Assembly (NCBI RefSeq): GCF_002865645.1
Contig: NW_020194555.1
Coordinates: 806,001 to 870,000, forward strand
Direction: 5' to 3'
Origin: Hyaloscypha bicolor E
Lineage: Eukaryota > Ascomycota > Leotiomycetes > Helotiales > Hyaloscyphaceae
DNA: 64,000 nt
Part shown: positions 34,736-46,329 of the stretch, in pieces
How the letters are laid out: each line of letters opens with the position of its first letter
Position numbering within the stretch: the first letter of the stretch is position 1
The notes under the pieces: model-generated
Seen by the model: the letters and a program-made list of their open reading frames with translations, nothing else
What the model was told of the DNA's origin: nothing
The model's database searches: none
Made by a program: the position numbers and the translations under genes

Positions 34736-37700
34736 GATTCTAGAATTATATATTAATATTATAATATTATAATTCTTATTTCTAAATAATAATAACTTTA
34801 TTAATTTAATATAAATAATATTATATATTATTAGTAAACTAATATTAATTAGTTTATATATATATATATATATATATTAAAAAGATTTTAGATTAGTTTT
34901 AAAAATATTTAATATCCTAAAACAAATCTAGTTTATTTTATATTAAAGAAAGAAATTATTTATTAATTTTATAAAAGTATTTAATAGCCTATAAAAAAAA
35001 TACTAGTTTTTACTAATTAATAAATAAATAATTATTTAATTATTAAACTTCTATTATTTTTTAAAACTAACTTCTTTTAGTTCTAAAACTACTTTTTTAG
35101 AAACTATCTTTTTTATTTATATAATACCTATATTTAGAGAATTCTTTTTTCGAAATATATATCCTATATATATATTCTTAAAGCTCTTTAATTATTATTT
35201 TAATTTTATTATTAAATCGAGCTTTTTAAGCTTTAGATTCTTTCGGAATTATAATATTTTACTTTTTAAATTTCTTATTATAAATAAAATATTTAAAAAC
35301 GAAATATTTACTTTAATATTCTTAATATTATTTATATATTTATATATTTTTATTACCGAATTATTTTTAGAAATCTATTATAAACTATTTTATTTTTAAA
35401 TTTCTTTTATTATAAATTATATATATATATTAGAAAGAAACTAAATTCAATTTAGTATATATACTAATAAATAAAAAAACCTAATTAAAAAATATAAAAA
35501 CAATATTAATTTAGTAATTATAATAAAGAATAATTTTTAAGAATATCTAGTTACTAAAATATATTAATATATTTTATATAAAAAGAATAATAATAATTTA
35601 TAAGATCTATTTTAGGATAATTTTAAAGAACTTTAATACTATAATATTTATTTAAATTAGTTATATATTATTATAAAGTTTTCGAGCTTAATTTTAATAT
35701 AATAATATTTATATTAAATAAAATTATAAAAGCCTTATTATTATATAATTTCTTATTAATTTTATTTAAAAAAAAAAGAATATAAAATAAAGCTAAAATT
35801 ATTAATAATAATCTAATTAAATTAAATCTTTTTATGAATTTATTATATTAGTTTAGTTTATTTTATTTTAGATAAAACTAAATATAAAAAAACTAAACAT
35901 TTTTAATTATAAAATTAAGCTATTTATTTCCTTTTTTCTAATTAAAACTATTTACTATTTTTATTTTTATTACTATTATTATTATTAAGCCCGAAATTCT
36001 ATTAGTTAATATCTATTATTATTACTAGAAAACTTATTAGAGAAATAATAAAGATATAATAGAACTAATAGTAATTTTAATTATAAACTTATTATTTTTC
36101 TTAATATTTACTAATATATAAAGCTTCTAGAAAAAGTACTAATTAACGGTTTTTCTATTATATTACAGAAATTAATATAAGACTATTTTTATAATAATTA
36201 ACTCTTTTAATATATATATATATAAAGGCTTATATAAATATTTATAGCTTTTTTAAAGGCCTTAATTTCTATTATTAAAATTTAGATAAATAAAATATTA
36301 TTATTTTAGTAATTATAATAATTAAATATCTTAAAAAAATATTTAAACTCATTTAAATACTAATTAATAACCTATATAAACTATAATATAGTTTTATTTC
36401 TATTTTATAAAATATGGAATTTTTATTAAAACTTATTAATATATTAATTAATAACTTATATAAACTAATTCTTTTTTATAAAATATTATATTTTTGTATA
36501 ATAAAATTATTATTTTTTATTCAGGCTTATTAATATACTAATTAATAATTTATATAAACTATAATATAGCTTTATTTTTTTTAATAAAATATCGAATTTT
36601 TATATAATAAAATTATTATTTTTTATTAAGGTTTATTAATATACCAATATATAGTCTCGGATTTTTTTAATAAATTCAACTAGTTTATTAATAAGCTCTA
36701 ATTATTTATTATTATTTATAGCAAAAAGTAATAAATTAATATTAAAACTTATTTTATTAATTAATAATACTATTATTTATTCGGAAATTATTAATATAAA
36801 CTTAATTATAATTTCGGAATCCGTAATAATTATATTTCCAAGTTATATTTTATATATAAGAAACCCGAATACTATTTATAAAAACATATATTAAAGAAAT
36901 AAATAGCTAAGAAAACTCGATTTAAGAATAGAAATATTTATTAATTTAAATTTTAATAAATATTTTAATAATACTTATATATAATATATTACTAGAATTA
37001 AAAAAGAAAGAAATAATAAAAATAATAAAAATAAACTAGAAAATAATACTTTTAAAGCTTTATTAATAAAAATAAATAAAGGAAAGAAATATTATTTAGA
37101 TTTCTATTTTATTTTAGTTAAAAGCTTTTTAGTTATTTCTATTACTTTTATTTTTACTATTTCTATAATAATATTTTTATAAATATTTTTATTTTCTTTT
37201 TCTTATATATTAGATAATAAATAAAATCTATATTTTAAAATCTATTAAATAAATAGAAAATATAATATTTACTATTTTTATAGAATTATAATTAATACTA
37301 AAGCTTTTAAATTCTTAATTACTAATTCTAATTAATTTCAAGCTTTATAATAAACTAATAATAATAATAAATTTAATAAAACTATTAAAAATTAAATTAA
37401 TATCTGGTTTAGTATTAGATTTGTATTCTTTATTAGATTTATAATAATAAAAATACTAAATAAATATGATTTTATATTATATTTATAAAAACTTTATTTT
37501 ATTTAGCTTAGATAATATAAATAAGTTAGAAATCTATTTTAATAATTTTATTAATTCTTTTATTATTTTATTAGATATTATATATTTATAATATAATATT
37601 TTAAATTTTTCTTTCTTTAAAATATTATATTATAAAGCTTTATATCCGAATTCTTTATTTATAATTTCTGTTTTTTTATAAAAATTAAATTATAATATTT

Positions 37701-38046
37701 ATAATATTATTTTAGTTATTTATTTATTAATAAACTCCGAAATATACTAGAATAAATAGGCTATAATATTAATATAAAAGCCCTTAAATATCTTATAAAA
37801 TATTTTAAATAATATTAGAAATTCGGGTATTTACTAAAATAATTTAAGTTTATTTTAAGAAATAATATTAGCTTTAATTATTTTATTATTATTAATAAAT
37901 TTATATTTTATATTATTAATTAAAATATTAGTATATTATATATTTGAGATATCCTAAAATAGTATTAGATTAATATTTATTTAGGTTTTTCTAATTCGAT
38001 TATAGTAAGTACTAAAAAGTAGTTTACTAATAAAAAGTTTATTTAA

Positions 38047-38345
38047 TGTTGGTACAGCTGTTCCTTTGGGAGTCACGTGCGTAGTCACGGGACACGGGAC
38101 ACGGGACATGGGCAATGGGACATGGGCAATGGGACATGGGATACGGGACATGGTCATGTGACCTCGCGTCCCATTGGTGACTCGACCAGTAGACTAGACC
38201 CCTTTAGGCTTAGCAGATTTAGGGATCGCATATCAACACCACGATACTGCGATCCTTACTTCTGAATAACAACAACTTCACCAACTAACGCAACCAGCAT
38301 TTCCACGCGTACGTGACGGTGCCATGCGTTACTAGTGAACCGACA
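38047..38345 (+). mobile_element. Well-preserved solo copia LTR
   Basis: This 299-base sequence starts TGTTGG and ends CCGACA, flanked by TTTAA at 38042-38046 and 38346-38350. It is the best-preserved LTR of this family in the window: GC-balanced, with intact CACGTG sites and a run of GGGACAYGGG/CAATGGGACATGGG tandem units at 38088-38160. The surrounding copia-B DNA is almost fully RIP-converted, so insertion came after most of the RIP, or the short solo copy was never recognised as a repeat. Confidence 0.9.
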
Positions 38346-40773
38346 TTTAATTTATAAATATTACAAGAACTAAGATTAAAATCGTTTTTATAAAAGCTTA
38401 TAATTTTATTAGAATTATAAAATATTATTATAGCCTAATTTAATATATTTATTTTATTATTATAACCGAAATTAATAGAATTAATAAGGATATTATATTC
38501 TAAATAGCTTTTAAGGCTATTAATAATTTTATAGAACCTAATAGTATTATTTTAATTCTTTTAATTTATAATATTTTATTTAAAATAACTAAATATAATA
38601 CCCTATTATTTATTATATTATAATAATTAATAGTACTTTAAAAAGTAATAATAGAAATTTAGAAGCTTTAAATTAAATATTAAATTATAAATATTTTAAA
38701 TATCCGAAATATTTCTAATATTATTAATATTTATAAACTTCTTCTAAATTTAAATATTTTTATATAATATAAAAGAAATACTAATTAATCTAATAATTAA
38801 AATAGGCTATATAAGCTAGTAATTATTAATTAAAAAAAACTATATATTAGCCTTATTATATAATAATACTGTTTTCTATTTAATTTTTATAAAGCCTTTT
38901 TATATATAAGATATTAAAGTTATTACTAATAACTTTAAATCTAAATTTTATAATAAAACTAAAAGTAATATAAATATAATTCCTTTTATTATTTCTGCTA
39001 TTTTATTAAAATATAATAAAAAATATTCTTATAAGAATTCGGATATTATAGTATTTTTATAAAATAATAATTTATATAAGAATTTCTATTAAATTAAAAT
39101 TATTAGCTTTCTAGAAAAAGATATATTTAAAGCTATTTTTAGATTTCAGATATTAAAGAAAATATATATTTTCAATTTCCGGTTTATTAATAAAATTAAG
39201 AATAAGAATATAAAGAAAAAGTTTAAAAAATCGAGACTAGTTATCTAAACTTATAATAATAATAAGAAATATATAATATTAATATAATTATTTAATATTT
39301 AATATATTAGCTAGAGAATCATTTTTAGTATTATTATTATAATAATAAATATTATAGAATTATATTTACATAATATCTCGCAAGTTTATATCTAATTAAT
39401 AACCTTATTTAATTAGAATTTTTATATTAATTCATTTTATAAGTTTATTAAAAAACTAAATCTAAAAAACTATTATATAATATATTAGAAACTAGAAATT
39501 ACTAGTTTAAAACTTATTATTTCTATTATATTAATAAGCTTTTTATAGAATAGTTAATTTATAAGTCTTATCTTTTTTATAATAAATAATTATTCGGAAT
39601 TATTAGCTTTTAAATTAATAATATACTATTTATTAGAACTAATAATTTTATAAAAATAAAGTAATTAAAGCTCTAAAATACTAAGCTTTTTATTAAGAAA
39701 TATAAATACTTTATTTTTAATTATAATTTTAAGTTTAATAAAAAAATTATTTATATAAATATTATTAAGATTATTCTTATATAAAAATACTAATATAAAA
39801 ACCTCTAAATTATTTCTATAAAAAATACTATTATTATAAATAATAAAAATACTATTTATGAAAATCTTTTTATTAAAAACTAATATATTATTTAATATAT
39901 TAAAGAAATATATATTATATTAGACTATTAACTAGAAGCTTTATATAACCTATTAATTACTATTTAAATTATTAAACTTTCAGAAATTAATATAAAGGTA
40001 TTTAATAAATATATTTAATAGCAAATTGAAAATATTATTAGAAAACTGAGATTTATAAAGCTAGTAAAAGAATCTTTATATTTAATTATTTTTATAAATA
40101 ATAGAGATTTCTTTTCCTAAATTAGATATATTCTAGTTCTAATAATTAGAACTAGATATACTAATATTATTTATTAGTTTTCTATCAAATATAAGAGAAT
40201 TACTAGAAGTATTTTAGTTTTAGAATTCTATAATATAGCTTATAGTTTTAATATAAGTACTTTAATTAAATCTATAATTAATAAAATATTAGAAATAGAA
40301 CTATTATTAATAATTTATATAAATTCGAAATTATTATATAAATATTAAATTAAATTAAATACTATTAAAAAGAAATATCTAATAATTAATATAATATATT
40401 TTTATTAGATATATTAATAATAAAAGATTATAGAAATTAAATAAATTAAAAGAAAATTAAATTTTACTAATTCTATAATAAAATTAAAGCTAATAAATAT
40501 CTTTAAATATCTAATTAATACAAATATAATATAGTTAAATATAGAAAAATAAATTAAATATAAATAGAATAGGAAATAAATATATGAGATAAAAAGAAAT
40601 TATAAGAAAAAAAGTTATATATAAAAGGCTATAGCCTTTAGTATATAATTAAAACCTTAAAAAGTAATATAAATATATAAAGTATTTGGGAAATCTAATA
40701 CTAGATTAGATTAGAGAATTAGTATATAATTAAAGAAAAATGTTTTTTTTTTAATATTTTTAAAAAAGTTCTA

Positions 40774-41065
40774 ATATTAATATAGCTATTTTCTTAGAAA
40801 TTATATATATAATTACGGGATTTGAAATATGTAATATAAGTAATAAAATATAAATAACGGGATCTAAAATACAAGATATAATTATATAATCTCGTATTTT
40901 ATAAATAATTTAACTAGTAAACTAGATTTTATTAGGCTTAGTAAATTTAAAAATTCTATATTAATACTATAATATTATAATTTTTATTTCCAAATAATAA
41001 TAACTTTATTAATTTAATATAAATAATATTTTATATTTATATAATAGTATTATATATTATTATTA
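40774..41065 (+). repeat. 3' LTR of copia-B, RIP-mutated
   Basis: It starts TATTAATATAGCTATTTT (decayed TGTTGGTACAGCTGTTCC) and retains ACTAGTAAACTAGA, TTAGGCTTAGTAAATTT and the TTATTTCCAAATAATAATAAC block that match 38047-38345. The exact right end is uncertain by a few bases because of small indels. Confidence 0.7.
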
Positions 41066-41660
41066 AGTAAATTAGAAAGCTTTTTAAAAGCTTTTATAAA
41101 ATAAAAATCTTAAAACTTAAGGCCCGGGAATTTAATAATAAAATAGCTAAAGTAATTAGCTTTAATATTTAAGTTATTTATTAGAATAATTAATTCGAGA
41201 AGCTTTATATTAAACTTAAAAAAGCTTAAAAGCTAATTAAGTAATTCGAGAATAATTTAATTAAATAAAGTAATATTATCTTAAATAAGAAAAAGAATAA
41301 ATAAATAATTATATTAAAGCCTATTTTAATATATATACTTGATTTATTATTTTTATTTAAAAATTACTTAATAATAATAGTTTTAATATTAGTTATAATT
41401 TATATAATATTTCTAGATTATATTATAAATATAAATATAATATAAATAATAAATAATAAAATTAGCTAAAATATATTAGGAATTAGATTATTTTAATAGA
41501 ATTAAAGTTATATTTTAATTATATTTTAATTATAAATAAATTACTAAAATTAAATTAAATTAAATTAATTATTATTATTTTTCTTTTCTTTTCTTTATTA
41601 TAATTAAATAATTCTCTAAATAAAAATATTTAGACTCTTCTTTAGGGGAAAGTAATATAA
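41066..41660. other. Probable 3' internal remainder of gypsy-B
   Basis: AT-rich decayed sequence between the copia-B 3' LTR and the gypsy-family LTR at 41661. A lysine-rich open stretch may be read on plus at about 41100-41330, but I cannot assign it. Confidence 0.35.
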
Positions 41661-41911
41661 TATTATAATTTCTAGATATCTGGTCAGATATCTTCTAGAT
41701 ATATATAATACAGCCGCCTTATTAGGGAAATATATTTGAAATATATTAGAGATATTTAAAAGGCTAAGCTTCTTCGGAACTAGTATATTATAGGGTATAT
41801 ATACTTTCTTATAGCTTCTTATATTCTAGTTTTTCCTTTTTTAGCTTTAAATCGTCTTTATAAGAGACCTTCTATCTTACTTTCCAAGCCCTAAATACTA
41901 TATTCGTAATA
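41661..41911 (+). repeat. Gypsy-family LTR, probable 3' LTR of gypsy-B
   Basis: It begins TATTATAATTTCTAGATATC and ends CGTAATA. It matches the rejoined LTR at 28522-28631 plus 28911-29057, and is less decayed (it keeps CAGCCGCCTTATTAGGG and the GACCTTCTATCTTACTTTCC block). Orientation equals that of the gypsy-B genes. No clear target-site duplication could be matched to the left LTR. Confidence 0.7.
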
Positions 41912-42559
41912 ATAAATAAGGCTTTATATTTTTTTTATTTTCTAATATAATTATATATATAATATATTATATTTAGAATTTACTTTTCTTTTTATATTAT
42001 TTATAAAGAATTTATATATTTAATTAAAAGCCTTTATTAAATTTTATAACTTTAATTAAGGCCTTTATTATATAATATATTTTCTTTAATTTTAATCTTA
42101 TTTAAAATTAATTTAAAATTAATTTAAAATTAATTTATTAATTAGCCTTAAAACTTATATAAATATTTTACTTTATTTAGTTTTAGTTTAATTAAAGAAA
42201 TTTTATTTATATCTTATTTACTAAATAATATGTTTTTATTTTAATAATTATAATTATTAATTAAATAAATATAAAGATCTTAAATATTTTTATTATAAAT
42301 AAACTAATAATATTACTAATAATAATATATATATTTAATAAAAGTAATAATTTAAAAGCAAGAAATTAAATAATGTTTTTTTACTTTAATATTATTATAT
42401 TTTTAATTATTATACTCGCTTTTATAATATATATAATATAAAGTTATTATAAAACTTATAAAATTAAATTCAATTATTATAAATAATCTTTAATATTTAA
42501 ACTTATATTAATTTAAACCTTAATAGCAAATAGCCTTAAAGAACTAATTAATACTTAAT

Positions 42560-42735
42560 GAAATTAATATATAAAACCAAATATTATATTATAATTTGGC
42601 TTTTAATCTAATTATTTAACTAGTATTATTTATATTTTATTACTTATATTCTGTTACTTATATTTTATTACTTATATTCTGTTACTTATATTTTATTACT
42701 CATATTCTATTACTTCTAATTACTTTCAGGTTATA
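42560..42735 (-). repeat. Degenerate pentanucleotide-like array resembling the copia LTR tandem units
   Basis: Alternating TATTACTTATATTCTGTTAC units repeat at about 42620-42720. The phrasing is the same as the CCCATATCCCGTTGCC units of the copia LTR (minus orientation) after C-to-T conversion, and a TTGGCTTTTAATCTAATT stretch upstream fits the same LTR. It is probably a worn copia LTR fragment. Confidence 0.45.
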
Positions 42736-42956
42736 TAACTATATATAGAATATAGCTATATTACTAAGGAAATATACTTGGAATATACTAGAAATATTTA
42801 GGACACTGAGCTCCTTATGGGCTAGCGCATTGTGGGATGCCTACTTATATCCTCGCAGTCTCCTGTATTCTAGTTTTTCCTTTAGCTTTGAGTCGTCTTC
42901 GTAAGGGACCTTCTATCTTGCTTTCCAAGCCCTGAATGCCGTACCCGTGACATATT
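42736..42956 (+). repeat. Gypsy-family LTR 3' portion, little RIP
   Basis: From about 42740 the sequence follows the gypsy LTR (ACTAAGGAAATATACTTGGAATATACTAG) and ends with AATGCCGTACCCGTGACA at about 42952. From about 42800 on it is GC-balanced and shows the unmutated form of the LTR tail. The 5' end of the LTR is missing or altered. It marks the right edge of the transposon block. Confidence 0.65.
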
Positions 42957-43247
42957 AAGTCTAGAAAGTAACTCTTATATTGCTGCATACTGGCGAGTAA
43001 GAGCCAGAGTAAGTAATAAAAAAGAACCTGAGAGTTTCAATTGTATTATTATAGAGAGTAGAAATTTATTACCTTCGAGGTTCTACTCCTCAATTCTATC
43101 ATATATTACCAACTGATGTAGCGAGCCCTCTAGCTGGATACCTTCGGATGGAACCGGAAAGTTCCATCTTTTGTAGCCCTTCCACATCTACCTCATCCTT
43201 GGAGATTCCGGGTCTGCATACGGTTTTCTAAGTAGGGCATATGTTAA
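42957..43247. other. Intergenic region downstream of the SRR1-like gene
   Basis: GC-balanced DNA with no gene. A short perfect stem GATGGAAC / GTTCCATC with a six-base loop lies at 43147-43168. Whether it has a role is unknown. Confidence 0.4.
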
Positions 43248-44292
43248 CTACAGTAATAGTGGCAGGGGCTGGACTACGTACTTTAAATGGTTAAAGACCT
43301 CAGTACCCCCAGCGCAGATAATAGCAGGCGGCCGCGCGAGATCGGCAATGATCTGCTTGACTGGCGCGCTAGCGAAAGGAGAGAATACTATAGACTCGTT
43401 ATCAAGTTCTGCAAAGCCTCCTGCCCCATATTCTCCTATAACCTCAAACCCAATCTCTCGTAATAAATCCTTTGTCTCATCCGAGTAACGCGGGTCTTGG
43501 GTAAGCAACCTTACCCCGGTATCCCCGGTTTCAGCACAAGAACGGGCTATATCGGCTATCGTCAATGCAATCGCATGATGTATTAAGGCCCCTTCTACCA
43601 CGCTTGTTTCCAGCTCCTGTTCATGTTCTGGCTTAGACTCGTTCTCTGCTCTCCACCAATCGGGTGGCTTGAAGTTGAGATCGCACAACCCAAAACAGAC
43701 GATCTTAGTCACCCTCTTTCTATTCCCATCTCCGCCCAGGAGCTCACGAAATTGCGACGTGAAGGCCTCGTAAGTCGTGCTTGCGTCCCATCGTTTTCCA
43801 CTGGTTTCAAACAGCAACCGCACGTTTTCGAACGGCCCCTCATAGTTACGTATCGTCTGGTTGGTCCAGTCTACGAGATACGTGCAGAGGTACGTCTCGG
43901 GTGGACCGTCCGGTGTGCTTCGGACGAGGCGCCAGAACTCTTGGAACTTAATATATGGCGTCCTAAGAATGAGGTTGCAGTTTAGTAAAGGATCTCACTC
44001 TCTCAACTGAGCTAGGAGCGAATGAGCCTTACCAGATTGGTTTCTGCACCCCAAACATCGGGTTCTTGATGTGGATGACACTCCCGTCGATACGGCGGAC
44101 CGTGAACTTCTCCGCGGTGCGCGACTGCGCTAGTTGGCGTTCGATGCTGACGAGATCCTCTTTTCTCCATAGCTTGATCCCCAAGTCATACAAGTCTGCT
44201 GCGCGCTGGCTGCTAATTTTCCAATGCGAGCACCCGTAATCAAGCAATGGTTCCAAGAGCGTGCCCAGTTCATCTTGTGTGGACCCCGGCAT
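43248..44292 (-). CDS. SRR1-like domain protein, two exons
   Basis: Exon 1 is 44292-44033 and exon 2 is 43962-43248, with a 70-base intron (GTAAGG donor; ACTAAAC possible branch site; CTTAG acceptor). Splicing joins an Ile codon and a split Trp codon in frame and gives 324 aa. The N-terminal half has LYDLGIKLWRKEDLVSIERQ, typical of fungal SRR1-like proteins. The second half carries the SRR1 domain: KIVCFGLCDL, the HHAIALTIADIA helix, LLTQDPRYSDETKDLL, and VFSPFASAPVKQIIADLARP. The founding plant protein SRR1 affects light and clock responses; the biochemical role of fungal members is unknown. The start MPGSTQDEL is chosen because the open frame further upstream runs into a MITE. No stop or frameshift is seen, so it appears functional despite being about 290 bases from the transposon block. 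Confidence 0.85.
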
Positions 44293-44338
44293 ATTGGGAA
44301 ATTGTGCGTTTGTGGGTGAGTTGGGGTGAGTGCTATTA

Positions 44339-44701
44339 ATCGTTCGGCGTTTCCCACCTACAATTCGCCTAGCACGCCTTGTAGGTGAGGGATAGCGATA
44401 CTCAACGAACAGCGATACGCAAATCGCACCAAAATTTGTATAGGCAAATGGGGCAGATTTGCACCACAATAACGCCTTAATCTTTTAGACTTAAAATTTA
44501 CTAAGCTAAAGGGCCTATACCTTGGGATCAATTCCCAATACTTAGACACTATTTTATTACGCTGCGTTGTGAGAATTCAAAGGGAGAAAAGGAGAGATTC
44601 CCACCAAAATCTCAGATTTGCGTATCGCTGTTCGTTGCGTATCGCTATCCCTCACCTACAAGGCGTACTAAGCGAGTTGGAGGTGAGAACCACCGAACGA
44701 T
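44339..44701. mobile_element. MITE with ~100-bp terminal inverted repeats and TA target site
   Basis: About 100 bases at the left end (ATCGTTCGGCGTTTCCCACC inward) are inversely repeated at the right end (...GAACCACCGAACGAT). They share long stretches such as GTAGGTGAGGGATAGCGATA and its complement. TA flanks both ends (44337-44338 and 44702-44703). Length is 363 bases with an unrelated centre of about 160 bases and no transposase. TA targets point to a Tc1/mariner-superfamily non-autonomous element. It lies only 47 bases upstream of the SRR1-like start codon. Confidence 0.8.
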
Positions 44702-45192
44702 TAGCCGAAGTTCAATGCCCGAGATATGCTAACCTTACTGTAGCCCTCCTGCCAAAGCGCACAGGCCAACTAGTACAGCGGCGCACCATTGGCATGCGCG
44801 ACAGATAAGACTGGCCTCGAACCTTCGTTCAAGCACTGCAAGCGACTATATACAGTGCGAAAGCGAAGGTTCAGTTAGAGTCTAATTTCTGCAGGGGGCT
44901 TGGCAGGGGATATTGTTCCTGATTCTCGGTTGGGGAGTTCCAAACGGAGAGGGGATAAACGCAAGCATCCAAAAGCTTGTATTGGCCAAGAAAAGCCATT
45001 CGAGATCTGGGTCTAATGTGGCTTCAAGTGGCTGAAATTTTCCCAGTCATATTGCGTAACAGTTCGGACATGTCTCAAATCTCAGCCCATAAAGTATTGG
45101 TGGCGGTGTCAAGGCTCCAATTTGGGGAACCCATGACTTCTCTGCGGAATTTTGAGTAAACATTTCCAGCTCCATCACCTTCTTCTGCGTAC
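44702..45192. promoter_or_regulatory. Upstream region of the esterase gene
   Basis: 490 bases between the MITE and the next start codon. It is GC-balanced with no convincing gene. A TATATA-like sequence lies at about 44849 (GACTATATACAG), too far from the start to be assigned with confidence. This region must hold the promoter of the gene at 45193. Confidence 0.4.
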
Positions 45193-46329
45193 ATGAATTT
45201 TGTCATGGCGAAATTTTCTTTCCGGGTGCTTCACGCGCTGTCGTTGATCACTCTTTGCGCTTCAGCTGCAGTCAGTGGCAGGTCCAAGCTACCTCTGCCA
45301 GCTCCACTCGGATCCTATTCGGTAGGAACCACCTCCCTTGAGATGATTGACCACTCGCGCATGGATCCATATGCTTCTACTCCCCAGCCAAGAGCAATAA
45401 TGGTCTCCCTCTTCTACCCCACAACCGACACTCACAAACCATTCGCACCTTATCTCCCAGCCAAGCTTGCAGCAATCGCAGACCAATACCTTGGGCTTCC
45501 AGCTGGATTCATCGAGAGCATCCAACCGCAAGCACACCTCAATGCGCGTCTAGAAGAGATACCTGACATTCCAATTATCCTGTTCTCGCCCGGCCTCGGC
45601 GCAGCAAGAGAAGAATACACAATTCTATTCGAGGGACTGGCGAGCTATGGATATCTCGTCATTGCAATGGACCACACGTACGACGCTGTGCTCGTCGAGT
45701 TTCTTGACGGAACGATCGTCCTTGGTTCTCCTGACATAAATGGCGACGCGCAATCCATTGATGTTCGCACAAAAGATTCAAGCTTCGTCATCGATCAGCT
45801 TTCAAACAAGACATTCATTACCCAAATCCCCGGCATCGTCCACCGCACTTTCAAGGAGAGTAAAATAGCAATGTTTGGTCATTCTCTCGGTGGAACAACG
45901 ACTCTCTCTGTTCTCGAAGCGGATAAGAGAGTTCTCGGAGGAGTCAGTCTGGACGGGCCAATTTTCGGAGCCGAGGAGGAGTTGGGGATAAACAAACCAT
46001 TTTTGATGTTTGGCAGAGACAACCATACGAGATGTAATGACCCAGCATGGGCGGAAGTGTGGAAACACCTGACGGGGTGGAAGGCGGAGATCACATTGGC
46101 CAAGACGACGCACTTTACGTTCACGGATATTGGTGCTGTTTTCACGGAGGCGGGACTCATTGACTCTTTGGATCCTGGGAGGTCGATGTATGGAAGTATA
46201 GATCAGGTGAGAGCTACGGTGGCGGAGATTACGTACTTGAAGGCGTTCTTTGATTTTGTTTTGAAGAGGGGGAAGGATACGATGTTTAGGCACTCTGATC
46301 CTGCGTTCCCTGAGATCACGATTGTATGA
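45193..46329 (+). CDS. Secreted PAF-acetylhydrolase-like alpha/beta hydrolase
   Basis: A single-exon 378-aa protein. A hydrophobic N-terminus (residues about 5-28, RVLHALSLITLCASAAVSG) is a probable signal peptide; Met5 is an equally good start. The fold is an alpha/beta hydrolase of the platelet-activating-factor acetylhydrolase group: an oxyanion-side IILFSPGLGAAREEY loop (129-142), nucleophile elbow GHSLGG with Ser231, probable acid Asp254 in VSLDGPIF, and His307 in AKTTHFTFTD. Family members hydrolyse short or oxidised sn-2 acyl chains of phospholipids; fungal homologues often have unproven substrates. There are no introns, stops or RIP signs. It faces the same way as the tyrosinase but is 1.4 kb away, so there is no evidence for co-regulation. 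Confidence 0.88.
   Translation: MNFVMAKFSFRVLHALSLITLCASAAVSGRSKLPLPAPLGSYSVGTTSLEMIDHSRMDPYASTPQPRAIMVSLFYPTTDTHKPFAPYLPAKLAAIADQYLGLPAGFIESIQPQAHLNARLEEIPDIPIILFSPGLGAAREEYTILFEGLASYGYLVIAMDHTYDAVLVEFLDGTIVLGSPDINGDAQSIDVRTKDSSFVIDQLSNKTFITQIPGIVHRTFKESKIAMFGHSLGGTTTLSVLEADKRVLGGVSLDGPIFGAEEELGINKPFLMFGRDNHTRCNDPAWAEVWKHLTGWKAEITLAKTTHFTFTDIGAVFTEAGLIDSLDPGRSMYGSIDQVRATVAEITYLKAFFDFVLKRGKDTMFRHSDPAFPEITIV

Larger units (their letters stand above)
34735..41065 (+). mobile_element. Copia-B, plus-strand relative of copia-A with truncated 5' LTR
   Basis: The 5' end keeps only the last ~110 bases of the copia LTR (about 34735-34844, decayed ...CTTATTTCTAAATAATAATAAC... to AGTAAACTAATA). It is followed by TTAATTAGTTTATA, which matches the post-LTR leader of copia-A. 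The 3' LTR is at about 40774-41065. Coding remnants on the plus strand match copia-A: RT start KKFKKSRLVI at about 39215-39250, NISQVYI at about 39380, an RNase H remnant (YINSKLLYKY) at about 40315-40350, and NFTNSIIKLK at about 40470-40500. The 3' internal tail (40540-40773) matches that of copia-A, including the decayed palindrome at about 40628-40643. The solo LTR at 38047 is inserted inside it. Confidence 0.75.

Noticed and set aside
38077..38265. 62-codon open frame with repeated MGNG-type residues
   Set aside because: It is produced by the tandem units of the solo LTR at 38047-38345 and is not a gene.
44569..44808. 79-codon plus-strand open frame
   Set aside because: Most of it lies within the MITE's right inverted repeat and the flank; no independent coding evidence.
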